64,000 nt of DNA from contig NC_092561.1 of NCBI RefSeq assembly GCF_037975245.1, positions 8,366,001 to 8,430,000 of the forward strand, given 5' to 3'. A program made the position numbers and the translations under genes. Each line of letters begins with the position of its first letter. The stretch's first letter is position 1. Below are positions 1 to 15,500 of this stretch, one piece after another. The notes below the pieces were generated by a model. It had not been told where the DNA came from, did not search any database, and saw only the letters and a list, made by a program, of their open reading frames with translations. Source of the stretch: Apostichopus japonicus. Its lineage: Eukaryota; Echinodermata; Holothuroidea; Aspidochirotida; Stichopodidae.

Positions 1-383
1 AAATGCTTAAATTTTGCTTCATGTTAAACGATGGATTGCGACATGACTCAATTCGACTGTCTTATAGTATAATGGAAAATCGTGGATGGTCTGACAATGT
101 GTACTGTATTCTTAAGACTGCTCTTTATTAACAGATGTATCCAACTTCACACTCCAAAATGTGGTTCTGTTCAACCCTAAGTTTACTCACAAAAACAACA
201 ACTCTGTATTCATATGAAAGATGCCAATTTTCTTTCTATCTTTAAATTTTACAAATTACAATAATGTAAATGAAAAACTGACATGTGATGATGTCACTGC
301 AACTAAGAAAATTACCCTTAATTTATATTCTTTAAATATTTCCCTTTTTTTCTTTTCCTTTATGTGATTTTCTACCTTGATAG

Positions 384-555
384 ACTCAGACAAGTCCAGC
401 AGCAGGCTCTCCAGCAAACCAGCCAGATGACCGCAGAGGAAGTCCTAGTCAAGCTAAAGGATAGAATGTCCCAAAAGTCAAGCAGTACCAGGAACAACTT
501 TCTCAGATATTGCAAAAACAGGACAGGAAAATTGTCGGGGAAAGAGTTCCGTCAG
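384..555 (+). CDS. EFCAB6: EFCAB6-like exon A (first visible)
   Basis: The acceptor is the TAG at 381-383, or an alternative CAG six bases on in the same phase; the donor is CAG|GTACGT at 556. It encodes residues 1-57 of the visible protein: a glutamine-rich start, then the helix and loop of a degenerate EF-hand (FLRYCKNRTGKLSGKEF) in which the first loop aspartate is replaced by cysteine. It ends in phase 0. Upstream exons are not in the window. Confidence 0.75.
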
Positions 556-3500
556 GTACGTCTGTCATAGTTTACACTTCCTATGTGACTGGAACGACAG
601 GAATACATGTGAATGACAACATCAAAGGGCAGGAAAACGTTGAAACCACTAAAATGCATTTTAGACACATCATGATCTCAACAGACCAGTTCAGGTATGA
701 AAAAGTATGAATTGTTTTTGGGTTGTCCGCAGTTTGACCCTTGACTTCCAAGATGCTTAGCTTTATGACATAATTCTGGTAACAAAATTTTGTTAACAAG
801 ATTTTGCTTGTTTTCTCCATATTATTGTTTATTTAAATTATTTTTCATTCGTCTTTGCTTCCTAGGTGCTACAAAGCTTTGGCATGTACATGGACAACGA
901 ACAATTCAGTAGGCTCTGTGACAAAGTAGGCTTCAGCGCAGGCCCCATGACGTACTCTGACTTCATTCAAGGTTTCGAGGACCTGCGGACCAGAGGGCCT
1001 GGGGATGAGGTCCAGAGGTATCCAAATCATTGGTACAAGGTCCTAGATGCAAAAACAATGTCTTCACAGGAAGTAGCGGCCGATCTGAAAGATAAACTGA
1101 GGCAGACATTTGGAGTGAGTATATATGGCCTTTAGAATAGGGCTGGGCATGAAAACTGATTGTGCAATACTTGGGCCAGCAATAACTCAGTATGTATCTA
1201 CCACAGTGAAATGGGAATAATTTATTATTTGGTCAAATTATGTTGTAAAATACATAAAAGTTTCAGACAATATTTACAAGTAATAGTTTAAAGTAGTACA
1301 CAGCATTGACCTCCTCTCCTTGTGTGTCTTGTACCTGCACTTCCCAAAGTATTGTTTTTGTTTTGCATCCCATCAAGATGGTCTTTACGAAGGTCAAAAA
1401 GTCCTCTTAATTCGTAGAAAATTACAAAAAATTAGCAAATACATTCTGTCTATGTGTAGTTTAATATACAATCACCATGGTTTATACACACACAGGATGA
1501 GTATAGGCCTTATAAATGTATAGGTCACAGCTAGTTAGCCTAGGGACATCTCATCATAGGTCGAAGGGGAAAAATTAAAGTTGAAGGCTTACAGGCCAAG
1601 ACCCTCTCACACGAGTTTACAACTTAATCCCTGGTCATTGGTAACTTGTCACAGCTACACACCATAGTGTGCACAATTCAAACAATCTCTCCTGGGGCAC
1701 CACAGTGCACCACATCCATGTGTCCCCCAGGGGACTTACCATAGGTTGCAGCCACAAACCAGCACACACAAGTTACCTCGTCTGGGTGAAGAGAGCCAAT
1801 GGAGATAAAGTGCCTCGCCCAAGAACGCAACTCAATGATCTGGCCAAGACTCGATTCTGCAATCCTTAGATCACAAGTCCAATGCCTTAACCACTTGACC
1901 ACAATGCCCCAACTAATTATGAAGCATGGTTTGAAAGAAAGAGTTGTATATATAGAAATACAACTTATAGTTTAATTGGTGTCCGTAAATGTATCCCATC
2001 CACAGTAATCTCTCTCCCTCTCTCTCTGCAACAATGTAAATTATTGAAATACAGTCCACCCATTACTTAGTCGACTCATGTCCTATGAACAACAGTTTTT
2101 CTGCCTTTACAAACATGTTTAGTCAATGGGGCTCTTTGTAGTGTTTCAACAGAGGGCCCTGTCATATAGGTCCTAATGTGCGTGAACACTGGCGTACTAC
2201 GAGTCTCTGAGTCAAAGTAAAACCATCATGCGAACCCACTCACAAACGTGCGAAATTAAATTAAATTTGGCTAGTTCAAGTCTCCACTTCATTGTGCATT
2301 ATTCTGAACAAAACTCATGTTTCGAACAGACGCAAGTGCATGTGCATAAAAACTGTTAAGTTTGACTTGAATCTTCCGACACATATTTCAAACAGATCTC
2401 TTCTTCGGTATTTAATGGATGAGCTTGTTGGTTCTTTGAGTGATGGACTCCACCATGCTACTGCTCTTGATTAAGGTACCAAAAGTCACATCAACAGTCA
2501 CAACAGTCACAGCAGTCACAGTCACAACTTTAAAGAACTAAATATGACAGCATCCCCTCAGTAAACTTTGTTTGCAGTTGCAGATCCCTCATTGCATACT
2601 GCTCTATTAAAAATTGACTACCGTTTTTTTTTTTCTGTAAATTTAATATCTCTAAAATCTTGTATGTTTTTTATTTTCTTCCTTTCTTTCTCCTGTTTTC
2701 TCACTCTTTTCATTATGTAGGATTTGAGGTCGGCATTCTACAAGATGGACGACGACCACGACGGTTTCATAAAACAGAGGAACTTCCGGCACCTGTTTGA
2801 TCACATGATGTTGATCATCGACAACGACGAATTCACCAAGATCATGGACGTACTCGACATCGGGAAGAAGACGAAATTATCGTACTTACAATTTCTGGAT
2901 AAATTTGAAGAAACTGACACAGAAGAGGGCCATAAGTGGTTAGACTCGGAACACAGGTGAGATAGATTTGTGAGCCGCTTCATCGACCAGACTGTCCTTA
3001 AATCTGAGAATTCTCAGAGAGTAATCGAGCCCTACCCTACACCCCATCGCCATCACCCATACCTTTCTTTTGTCCCTCGTTCCTTTCTTTTATCCCCGTT
3101 CACCAGAAGCAGTGTATTTAAGTCGGAACAAAGTTGAAGGAGGACGACTTCCCATCCACAATTACAGTATTCTAGATGAAAAAGCTGGTTCAAGGGGTTT
3201 TACATTAAATTATTCTCACATGAAAAATGTGATACTTTCAAGGAATCACCAAGTCATTTTGACTCACTGCTTTTTGTGTATATCCCGGATACCTCATCTT
3301 CCCCTATATCAGGGGTTCCCTAACTGGGGTGCATGAACCCCCAGGGGGTGCATGAACCCCCAGGGGGTACATGAGTCCATCCCAAGGGGTTTGTGAGACT
3401 TTTCTGAAAGTCAAAACTAGAGTACATTTTGTTTAACTAGAATCTGATATATCATATAATTTAGAAATGTAGAAAAGTCGTACCTATCGACAAACTCTTT

Positions 3501-6500
3501 TGGCGTTCCATACGCATATATGTTGCCATAGTAGTACCGTACCATGCATGTGATACTTGATCTTTTACGAAGCACTGTTATGCGCATTACAGTATAATAA
3601 TGACTCGGATCATGTCTCGAAAAGTTGGGGGTTCGTGGACAACTCTAACATCCACGGGGGATTCATGGGGGGATAAAGTTAAGGAAACCCTGCTCTATAT
3701 GATATTAATTATCCAAATATCCGATTTTACTCTCTCAGGTTCAATGACACCATCGACCCGGCACAGATGGCTGCGGACCAGGTCCACGAGATCTTGGTCG
3801 CCAAGGCCCAAAGACACTACCACGACCTAGCCAAGGCGTTCAGGTCTATCGACAAAAATGGGAACGGAGTGATCCAGAAGAAAGAACTCCGAGATCTTCT
3901 GTTCACATACATGCTACCGATGACGAAGGAAGAGTTCTCTATACTATGGAACAGGTATGACTGTCAATATGTGACAGACACAGGTCAATATGTGACAGAC
4001 ACAGGTCAATATGTGACAGACACAGGTCAATATGTGACAGGCACAGGTCAATATGTGACAGACACTGGTCAATATGTGACAGACAGTGGTCAATGTGTGA
4101 CAGACACGGGTCAATATGTGACAGACACGGGTCAATATGTGACAGACACAGGTCAATATTTCTGACAGACAAAGCTGTCACCAGGAGCATTGTATGTGCA
4201 TAACTTGATCTACGGTTAGTGATTTGTAAATAGGATGCAAAAACAATAGTTACGTTATTTTGTAGCAAATAGACCCCCTACTCAACCAATGTTTTTTTTT
4301 GTTTTTTTTTAAGGAAAAGTGGTATTCCCATGTTGATTTTCATGAAGCTTAGATGTGGGTTGTGCCCTAAATTAAAAAAAATCACTGTGTGAATTATTCC
4401 TCACTTTTACAGTGTTAGTTAAGAAGACATTTTCCTGGTAATGATGATATCTATAAAATGAAAAGGTTGCAAGTATAATGGTACATACTTGAACACATAT
4501 AGAGTCCTCCTAGCACAGTAGTGAACTTGTTTAAACCTTACCAAACATTTCAAACACAACAGTTGTCTTTCATTAAGAATGACCCAAAATGATTATACAT
4601 ATTTAATTGTGACATCATAAACGTCTTTTTTGTCCAATCTTGCATTATGATGCGATGATGTGACGAAATTGTCGAGGTTAATTCCTGCAAAAATGAATAT
4701 GTTATTTTTTTTTTTATCTTCTACTCTATCTCGCAGGTATGACTTGGAGGGCAAAGGATATATCGATCACAATCATTTTCTGAAAATGATGGGAAGATCT
4801 TTCGCCCCTAGCGATAACGACGGCATGAGCAGAAGGATAGTGGAGGAGTCGATGGACACCATAGAAAACCATCATAAAACCCAGCTGGAGAAACAGTAAG
4901 TATTGTGTGGTTCCTGTTTCCTGCTGACTCAGGTCTACACAGTCAAAGGAATTATAAAGTATTAAGTTTTAATGAAATAATTATAAAATAATTATTTTTA
5001 ACATTTTTCTTATTTTTATATATTTTTAGTATTTTTATATATTTTTAATATTTTTAATATGTTTAATATTTTTAATATTTTTAATATATAATTATTATTA
5101 ATTAAATAATTATTAATTGGCTGTAGTTTTTTTTTGTGAATCCATTTTAAACATTTTGAGGATTATTGTGCATGAAGATCTATTAAGTCGACTGTCATAC
5201 AAGGAAAATTAAAGCTTTTTGAACGACATTTGCCAGAATTATGTCACAGAACACCCCACTGTTCCTTTATTTCTTGGTTTTAACAGAGGCTTTTAGTTGC
5301 CAATGTAGGTTACGATTTAAACAGCTGCATCTAGAGTTAGGCATTGGATATTGAGATGGGATGTTTCAACTAGCGATGTGGAATATTTTATTCCTTGCTG
5401 TAAGTGGCACTTGCATGATATCTCTCGTCTGGACAAGCTACATGATATTTTACCACTTTCCATTCTTACCCAATCATGCTTTTTTTTTAAGGTTATTTTT
5501 CTTAGATCAATTCTTGCTCAATCAAGCTGTTTCTTTAGGGTTATTTCTCTTAGATCCATTCTTACCCATCATGATGTTTTTGAGGGTTTATTTTTTCCTT
5601 ATTTATCTCCTTTACCTAGAATCAACATCACTCTGAACCAAGCCAACAAGTCCACCTTCATCTCAACTGCTCATCTGGAGCAATCTCTGAAAGACCGGAT
5701 GAGGGACAAGTACGGGACGTTCCAAGAAGCTTTCGCAAAACTAGACCAATCGAAGAGTGGCTTTATATCGGTCAAAGATTTACAGAAGATCCTGTTAGAC
5801 CATAACTACCTAGTAGACGATACGACCTTGAAGGAATTGCTACATAGGTAAAGTTACCTGATTCTTTAATTGTGAAAATTTGTTATGAGGTGAATCTTGG
5901 TGCCAGGTTGGGTATGAGGTAAAATATCGGTTGCAATCGGTAAGCACCGGAGTGTTTTGGGGGGTAACGTGTGTAATGTAAACAAAAGGTACATACGTAT
6001 GACTAACTAATCATAGTAAACCAAATAATAATAATAATAAAATTGATATTTGATATAGCGCAATTTCCATAAAAAATGCTCAAATGCCCTTTACAAATAT
6101 GTAATAGTAGACCTAGACTAATACTAATAATGAAAATAATAATAAAAATTTACCCATAACCTTTAGTTTACCCATAACCTGCAAAAGTTTGTTTACATAT
6201 TATGTTAGTTCTCACCACGTACAACTGCTACGATTCAGTCACACAAGAACATTTAACAAAAGTACATTAAAATGAGGATGAAAACATTTTGAAATCTTTC
6301 AACATGACAACATTTTGTGACATTCATTAGTTCTTAGTCGAGCTTTTCATGCATGCTGTGCTGATAACAGAGTAAAAACACAGCACAAATGAAGCCTCAT
6401 TAGGGGATAAGGGTGGTGATGGAGATCTTAGGGCAAAGCCAAATACGTACGTGGAAATTCATCCTTTAGCTAACTCAAACAGGTGCCATAATATATGTGG

Positions 6501-9500
6501 GACTGAAGTCGGTTGCTTGTGAGAACCTTTCTTATATAATTTAAATTCTTTTAATTTATTCCTCTCTTAACATCATCTAGACTTGGATTACCTACCGACA
6601 AGAGCAGGCTGTCCTACGAGAATTTTCTGAATGCCTTCGATGAAGGTATGGAAGCCCAGTATCGGCAGAAGGGCATGGCGGATGTCGACGTGGAATCTTT
6701 CGGTCATCTCAAGGCCGACAAAGCGTCCAAGAAATTACGCAAGATGGTACAGGCCAATGTCAGCGTACTCCAAGCGGTAATTGTTTTCATTTTTTGTTCC
6801 TTTGCTCTCTCAAGTTCTTGGCAGCCTGTGAGAGAGAAACAAAACCAATGTACATCTTGTTTTGTTCTATGGTTTGTTTTTGTTTTGGTCAAGTCACTAG
6901 TGATGAACCGATACCCCAAACAGGTTAAGAGAAGTCTTATTCCATTTGGGAGATATCACAATTTTAAATGTCCCTGTTTAACAGAAGCCTGACTGGCTTG
7001 ATTGAACCAACTTTTGTACATATATAACATTTATGTCATAAACCATTTAATGAATGTGTTATAACTTAAAACCAGACAAATACATTTCAGCCATGGTTAA
7101 AATGTTTCCTTTGGAGATCCCGATTCCAACAGTCGAACGCTAGTTTACAAAAGTTAATTTATCATATACTGTTAGTCCGTTTCCACTGCAGTAAATGTGT
7201 GGAAAAGATAAAACAAAAGCAAAGATAAAAGTAATATTTAATCCTAGGTCTTTTCCACTGTTGGTTTCAAGCGCACAAGAAACATTTAGTTCTACAAACA
7301 TTTTACAGACTTTTCCAAGAGTTCCGAGAAGGATGATGTTTGCATGACCTTGTTTTTATCACACAAAGTACATTTTGAACAGGTATTGTTCATATTGTCA
7401 ACCATCGGTGTGCTTTCAAGTTTTAATCAAATAGTTTGATCAAATAGCTATGAATAGCTTTTATCAGACAGCTAGATTATGTATTCAATGCACTCTTTAT
7501 TTGACAACTGGTTAGTATTCCACTAAACGGTATTATAAATCATTTCAGCACCACACCGCTCAGCTGTGAGCTTTTTTTTCCTTCCCCTTGAACCTATAGT
7601 AAAACTTCTCTCATATTTTCAGAAGAAAAAAAGCATTTTTTTTAGAAAAATAGTGGTATCTGTTTCATAACATTTCCTTCAAAATATAAAAACGCGTTTA
7701 GTAAGGATTATGTAGTAGGATTATTAAGGATTATTAGTAAGGATTATAAGCATGGTATGTAACAGTTTCATAGGAACTATTTACAATTTGGTTTTTGTGT
7801 ACATTTTCGATGTTCAAAAACCCTGATTTGATTCCTTTTTTCTCATCTAATGCAAGCTCTTCTTAATATGTTTCATTGCAAGTTCTCATCATTATTCAAT
7901 TTTTTGAGGTGTCATTAATCTGTAGAACAAGTAGGTTGTGAATTGTTGAACAAAGAAATGAAAAATATACATTCACTTCTAAATGTGTATTGAAACTTTT
8001 GGTATTTTTTCTTTCGCATTCCAACAATGACAACTCATCACTATTCGTGCTTTCAAAACGTTCAAATTGACTCATTCTCATCACATAAATTACAAGTCTC
8101 GCATAAATTACAAACGTGGATCCCTAAGCTTCATGTAAGCACTTATATTTATCGAGGGTCTTAATTTTAATACATGCTTCTTTGTTATAGTTTTCATCTA
8201 TTATACAAATAGTAATATTTACCATAACTTTGTAAAATGTCTGCCTCACCCTAGTCCTAAAATATATACCTTTTAATTAGATTTCATTAATTATATTGTA
8301 AGGTGTTGTTATGCATTAATGAGTTTCCTAGACGTTGACTGTTTATTGCTTAAAAACATCACATTTTTGTTGTTGCTCTTTATATTTATGATGCCATATT
8401 TCATCGTTAATTTTCCGCTCTGCAAATTTTTCAGGCGTTTGGAGCTTTCGACAAGGAAAAGAGAGGCAGGATCGGGCCATCCGAATTTCGACGAGTCCTC
8501 GATAACTTTTGCTTCAAGCTCACAGGAAAACAGTTCAAGTTTCTGTTGACCAAAGTCAAAGTGAACGAAGACCTGTCGATAAATTACCCGGCATTCCTCG
8601 ACGATTTCTCGGCCAACGAACAAGAGGTAGCTTAACCGCGTCACATCGATGGGAATTCGTAAAGCAAAAAGAAATGTGTAGCGGGGGCGGGAGGGGGGGG
8701 GGAATTGTTTTTATATCTGGAGTGTTTCAGTTTAATACCCAAGGAGATTTACAATCAAGAGGGTGGGTCTCTTTGTGTGCCTGTGGGTTACACAAAGGTT
8801 CACACTCAGATACAATGTCTGAACGATTTGGCAGGTGGAAAGAAAAGTGCTTAGACTGTCTCAAGTACATTGGGTGAAAAAGTTACCTGCTATTAAAGTG
8901 ATTCTTTGTCAATGTTTGTGTATCACACTCACATCCAGACAGGTATTGGATTTTATTCTTCTCTATTGTCATGCCTCTGTTTGGGTTTTTTATTCTTTTC
9001 TTTTCTTCTTAATACTATTTGCTAAGTTGCTGCAATAGTTCTGTAGGCGGTATTAAGTGTCCATAAAATATTATTTAAAACTATATATTAGAACCTTACT
9101 ATTTATTCTCTGCCTGGAACCTTTGTCCCTATGCCTGTTTGATAGGAGAATGTCACAGGGGTGGGAAAGACTATAGTGTGAATCAAAAAATTTCTGTTTA
9201 TGTTATGGAGATAATTATTAAGAAAGAAAAAAAATTGAGCCACTGTCACAATATAGTTGTTAAGTATGCTTAAAGTACTAGTACAATAGGATGACTATGA
9301 GTACAACAGCCTTTGTATGACTTACAAGTAAAATTTCTCTTGTAATGAGTACCAATATGAGAATACAAGGTACTTGGTACACTGTAGCATTCCCCCCTTG
9401 GTAGTAGTATGAGTACAAGGCTACATGTGTTACCATGTGCTAGTATCTATGTACTAGTTTACCAGTCTGTTAAAAGAAATGACCCACATTTGATTGTTAA

Positions 9501-12500
9501 GTTTACAAACCACTTTTGGTCATACTATATACATATACTATATATATTTTTTATACTATATATATATATAGATATATAGATATATATAAATGTCTATACT
9601 ATATATATATACTACTATATATATGTCTATACTATATAAATACTACTACTATATATATATATATATATATATGTCTATACTATATATACTACTAAATATA
9701 TATTCTTACTTTTGTACTTCCCTCCCTTCACAATAGTTTTAATTTGAAAATGATATAACAAAGAAAAAACAACAGAACACTTTTAACTTTGTTTGGGGGA
9801 TTTCTTGATTTCTTTCCAGCTCGCTCAGAATTGGATCGAATCTATCCAAAACAAAGAAATGCAAGCGGCAGAGGGCCAAGAGATAGAGCCCCCTACATCG
9901 GAGGACATCATGAACGAGTTGCAGAGATGCGTTTCCGCAAACCTGAAGTACTTTGAAGAGAGATTTACTGCTCTGGACTACGCCAGCATAGGAGTGGTAC
10001 CGAAAGATGACTTCCGAGACGTATTAGCCAGCGTGGCCTTTAATTTGACTAACGATCAGGTAAGGGGCTGAAGTTAAAAAGCACAGAATGGTTCAAAATC
10101 AGAGGCAATTATATGGCAAATATTGTAGATTAACACAATCCACAGAAAATTCACCCCCACCGAAGAGAAAGCTTAAGTGAAGCAGTTTGCAAAAGAGGAA
10201 GTCGCAGTCTTGTGAGCTGGTGCAGTTGAATGTTATAAAGAACAACATCAGTGGTGCAAATTCTTTTTCAAAACTCTTCCTTACCTCCTTCAGCTTTATT
10301 GGTCAGCCATGTCTCATGCTTTGAAAAATTTAAAGCAGGCATCATGGTTTGATTGAGTCCACATCAATATTTCAAGCCAAGAAAAACTTTGTATTCTTTT
10401 TAGTTCGATGCCCTGTGGGATGTTTTACCCGCCAACGAGTTTGACAACTTGCAATACAGGTCGTTCTTGGACCAGTGCGGCGAAAGAGGTAGCCCGTTGG
10501 AGGATGAGGGAATTACTCCTCTTCGAAGACCGGCATCCGTCCAACCACTCCAGGTCCCGGTGCGACCAGCTACGACAACGCCAAGGGCCATGAGCCGATC
10601 GGTGAGTGATTAATGTGACACAAATCGACCGTTTTGAAATGAATAAAGTAATATTTCCTACATTTAAACATTAAAAGGGCACAAGGGAGGTAGCAGGCAA
10701 CTATATGGTGATCCTATGTACCTGACTAAACAGATTCATGAGTGGCTCAACCAAAAAAAGCAAGAAATAAATGTTAATAACGTGTCAGAAATAGTTTTGT
10801 TTTGATGGTTTACAAAGTCGGTCAGGTTTGTCGTGGAATGTCATCATTTATAATACGACAAACGGTATCCTTTAAATATTTTCCTAGTGACTGTTTTTAA
10901 GCTCAGCATTGTCCATCATACCTTAAATTTAGCAACATACGTTGCATCATATTACTGTTCTGTAACGTTACTCATTGCAACATGGTTTTTCAACACACTG
11001 CTGTCACCACATCTTGCTTGTTTTACAGCCATCTCAGGAGAAAGTCCAGGTTTTCCAAGACAAAACTGCTCATCATCTTTTAATTCTTGCTAATGACTAG
11101 TATCAAAATCAGTCCTCTATTGTTTTTAATTTTTTAATATTTTTATTAGTATTTTTTAATGATTTTTGCTTCATCTTTTAATTTACATTTATTTTTTTGG
11201 TGTAAATAACCTCTGTTCCTTCTCTTCTCTTTCCCATTTTCTTATAGAGTTTATTTTCAGGCCGTCGTGGTGCCACACCTCTCATCAACGCCGAGAGCAC
11301 CGAGCAGAGATTAAAGAGAGCGGTGATTAAGTATTGGCACGAGATTCAGAAACTCTGCAGGTTACTAGACCCTGAAAATACTGGGGAGGTGGAACCGCAG
11401 GAGTTTGCCGGTAAGAAATGGCCGCAAGAATAATTATTTTTTACAGAACTTAGACTCACAGAATTGCTAGTGAAAGGCACCGGTGTAGAAGTGACATACA
11501 TAAGTAAGAAAGGGTGAGAAGAAGTTTTAGTAAACAAAGAAAGTATGTGATTTTGATTAACGCAATGACCGACGGGCCAGTTTCTTTGCAAAGGCCACAA
11601 GTCACTCTGTTCATGAAGTTTGATCACCTCCAAATACATAAGAAAAAAAACCAATCAGCGGTTATCTACTATCAACATTTAAACCTTGCTTCTTTTCTGT
11701 CGATCTAAGAACATCTTTCCGCACCTGTTTGTATTGATTTATGAAAGATTATATATCAAAATTCTTTCTTAATTGATTTTTCAAAAATTTCCATAAAAAT
11801 AGGAATACAATAAGTAACTACAGTAACATACAAAACTCTTCAAAAATTTCCACAAAGTTTGAGCAGGCTCAAATTTTATGTTGTGTCATCTGCGTCTGTG
11901 TATTTGTTACGATGTAAGAATTACTGCCTACGCCACTTTTTCTGAAAGAGTTACTGATTTTGTTTGTGAGTTTATGGAGTAGAATAAAGAATAGTAAGGT
12001 TCCACATTACATAATCTCATTCAGATGCAGTTTAAACTTTGTCACTTTTACTTCTTATCATTCTTTCTCCATTTTCCCGTCTTGTTTAATTTTTTTAATT
12101 TTTTTTTTCATTTCAGAAATTTTAGAGAACTTCAACATTCTGTTACCTGCTGAGGAGTTTCACAAATTGGCTCTGAAGTATGACTTGAAAGAGTCTGGAA
12201 AGTGAGCAAAAATTCTTAAAAAATTATCTCATTTCTGTCTCCCTTCTTCTCTTTGTTAGTTTAATTGTTAAAGTTTATTTGGTGGTATTGAATACCTTCT
12301 GTGATGACCATAAAAGAGCACCAGTGTTATGCCAGATCTGTCAATGGTTTTCTATTAACTTGCCTCATAATACTTACCTCAGTATAACTAACCTGCCTCA
12401 GAGGGAACTTAAAATTTTACAACATAAAAATGAAGAAATAAAAACATTTAAAGGGTGTGAAGACTCGCACAAAAAGAAACGTCTAATGCCGGTAATCTGA

Positions 12501-15500
12501 CCTAGTTTCGAATGAGGTGTAACAGAAGTGTTAGACACCACCATTGATCCCAGAAAATACACACACAGCTTGCTACCTTCCGTAATTAGACACTAGTGTA
12601 CAGTCAGTACATACAGCTGCGGTCAAAACCCACAGCACAGTGTACAAACGATACAGCGATGGACATCTCAGGTCCAGCTAAAGATAACAAAGTATCACGT
12701 TTCATTACTGTCTGCATTTTGTTGCAAAAAGCAGAAAACTTCACTTGCAAGCAACGGAAAGTTAGCTTTTTCAGAACGCGGCACACGGTTTTGGGGGAGT
12801 CTTCAATGCCTTTAACTGTCATGTCTTATCTGCAGACTAAACAATACTGTTTTTTTTGTACAAAAAAAGACACCTTTTCTTGTAAGGATTACTTCATAAA
12901 TTTTTGACCAGATTTGTAAATATTGAAACATGGAAAAATGACTTTTGTTCGACGACAGATTTGCCTACACAGAGTTCCTGAAACATTTCGTCTTGAACCT
13001 CAGACCGATTCGAGAAGCGGAGGAACCCAGAGGCCTCTTGTCTCGTCAGAAGATCCACGCAGCCAAAGTACCGGTGAGTTCATGGATGATATTTTGAAAA
13101 GTTCCCAAGTTTTTTGTTTTTTTTCTCCATTTATTCAGCATATTTTCTTTTTAAACAATATAGCATATACATATTGTTATAATTATGATCACCTTTTACA
13201 ATTCTTGCATAGAACATGTTTTAATGAAATTTCAAGAACGGAACAACTCTGGGCATTCAGAAAATGCATGTTGTAATTGAATATAACTTACTTTATCTTT
13301 CTTACACTTACTTGATTTTGAATGGATATAACGTTCAACATCAATTGCAAACTTAAATTTATAGAAAAAAATCGCAAATATTTGGTAAGTTCTTATTTCG
13401 CTTACAATCATAAATATAATACTTCATGTGTATTATAAGAAAATTATATGGGTGACTGTATCCATTTCCGTACCCGAAAAAAATATTTAGTTGTGAAAAG
13501 AAGAACTGTTGCTTTAAAAACCTATTCCGAAACTGAAAAGTTTCCAAGTTGGTTATGGGATAGAATTTTTATCTGGGATGGCATAGCGAAAATCATTTAC
13601 AAGATTTCCGAAACAAATCAAAAAATGGTATATAGCCATCTTTCGTCCTTCACAGAACCAAAGTATATTTCTGTACTTTATTGATATGCACAGGCTGTCC
13701 CAAAATCAGACGCTCCTAATCTTTATCACTTGTTCCGTATGCTAATATTGTACTATTTCATCAAATCACATATTTTTGAACTACTTTTTGGTTTTGTTAT
13801 TTGTAACTTGGGAATTCAAAAATTGCAGCGACATGCTGTGAAGGGTGTGCATACCACCTGTGCGAGTTATGAAATTCAGCAGTTATGGAAAATGCTGTTG
13901 CAACTATGAAGCATCACATAAATGACATGTATGATGTTAATTATACTCTTTCTTATCTTCTATTTTTTTCAAATTGTTTCATCCAGTATGAGCAATATAC
14001 AATATACATTTTATATATTAGAAAATATACATTTTATATATTAGAAAATATTGATATAATTTATATATTTTATATATTTTATATATATCATATATTTTAT
14101 ATATTTTGTATATTTTATATATATCATATATTTTATATATTTTGTATATTTTATATATATCATATATTTTATATATTTTGTATATTTTATATATTTTGTA
14201 TATTTTATATATTTTGTATATTTTATATATTTTATATATTTTTTATATTTTGTATATTTTATATATTTCATATATTTTATATATTTTGTATATTTTATAT
14301 ATTTTGTATATTTTATATATTTTGTATATTTTATATATTTTTTATATTTTGTATATTTTATATATATCATATATTTTATATATTTTGTATATTTTATATA
14401 TTTTGTATATTTTATATATTTTGTATATTTTATATATTTTGTATATTTTATATATTTTGTATATTTTGTATATTTTATATATTTTATATGTTTTTATATA
14501 GTTTTATATATTTTATATATAATATATATTTTATATATTTATATATGTTATATATTTCCTTTATTTTATATTTTATTTTATTCTGTACTATTTTGTACTA
14601 TTTCATACTGCTAAAAAATTTTGTTTATGCTTTTCTTTTTTTTTAATAATATTGTTAATATTTTATTTATTTTAATAATTTTAATCAACTTTCAAACTTC
14701 TTCTTCATATGAGACTCCATGAGTAGTAATGTTGCTACATGTCTGTTTCAGTTGTACCTTTTCCCCAATTTGTTCTGCATCTGCACTCTTAAAGTTGTCC
14801 TACTTTTTGTTATATGATGTGTTGGATAGTCTAAAAACACACTAAAGTACTCCCTAAAATGAATTATAAAACAACACCTGTTTCAAAGCATGTGATGCTG
14901 TATAAACTGTTCACAGCATGGAACATGTTTATTGAATTTTTGGATTCTGATAACAGAGAAGTCGGAACAATCCTGGTTTTGCCCTAGTGCCTAGCCATGA
15001 CCCATAAATCTTTCCAGGCCTCACATCACCCATTGTTTAATCCTTTTGTGACTACAATGTAACTGCACATAGACCGATTTCACGACCATTGATTAACATC
15101 ATGGCCGTAAGTAACAGCAAACCAATGCACACAAAAAAAAAAATATTCTCAGAACTTGAGAAACAGATCACTCTGTGACATAGAGGAAGTTTACACACAG
15201 ATTCGATCAGAAAGATTGTTTACAAATCGGGTCGTTTTTTTCCCACCGCGACTGGCTCGTGACCTACTTTAAAAGGCCAGTAAGTGCAATTCATAACTCC
15301 ATAGTTTGGAAAGTGGCTGTAATCTACAATTCTCTACAATAATCTACAAAAGTTACAGAGTTGTTGACAATTTATAATCATGGATATGTAAGAGACTGAA
15401 TTCAGTCAGCTTGCGGCTTTGATAAGCCAATGAGGCTTCTTCGCGAGTTCCTGCTTGCAGGTAGGATCTAAAATACATACAGAAAATACATACATACAAT

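Noticed and set aside
3939-4268. Cys/His/Leu-rich - strand repeat frames
   Set aside because: Reverse reading of the 21-bp intronic minisatellite; no independent support.
8509-8877. 122-codon + strand frame
   Set aside because: Overlaps EFCAB6-like exon H in the wrong frame and runs across its splice donor.
13885-14646. 253-codon + strand and 109-codon - strand open frames
   Set aside because: They are translations of the AT-rich 18-bp satellite (Ile/Tyr/Phe/Leu only); the repeat period keeps the frames open.
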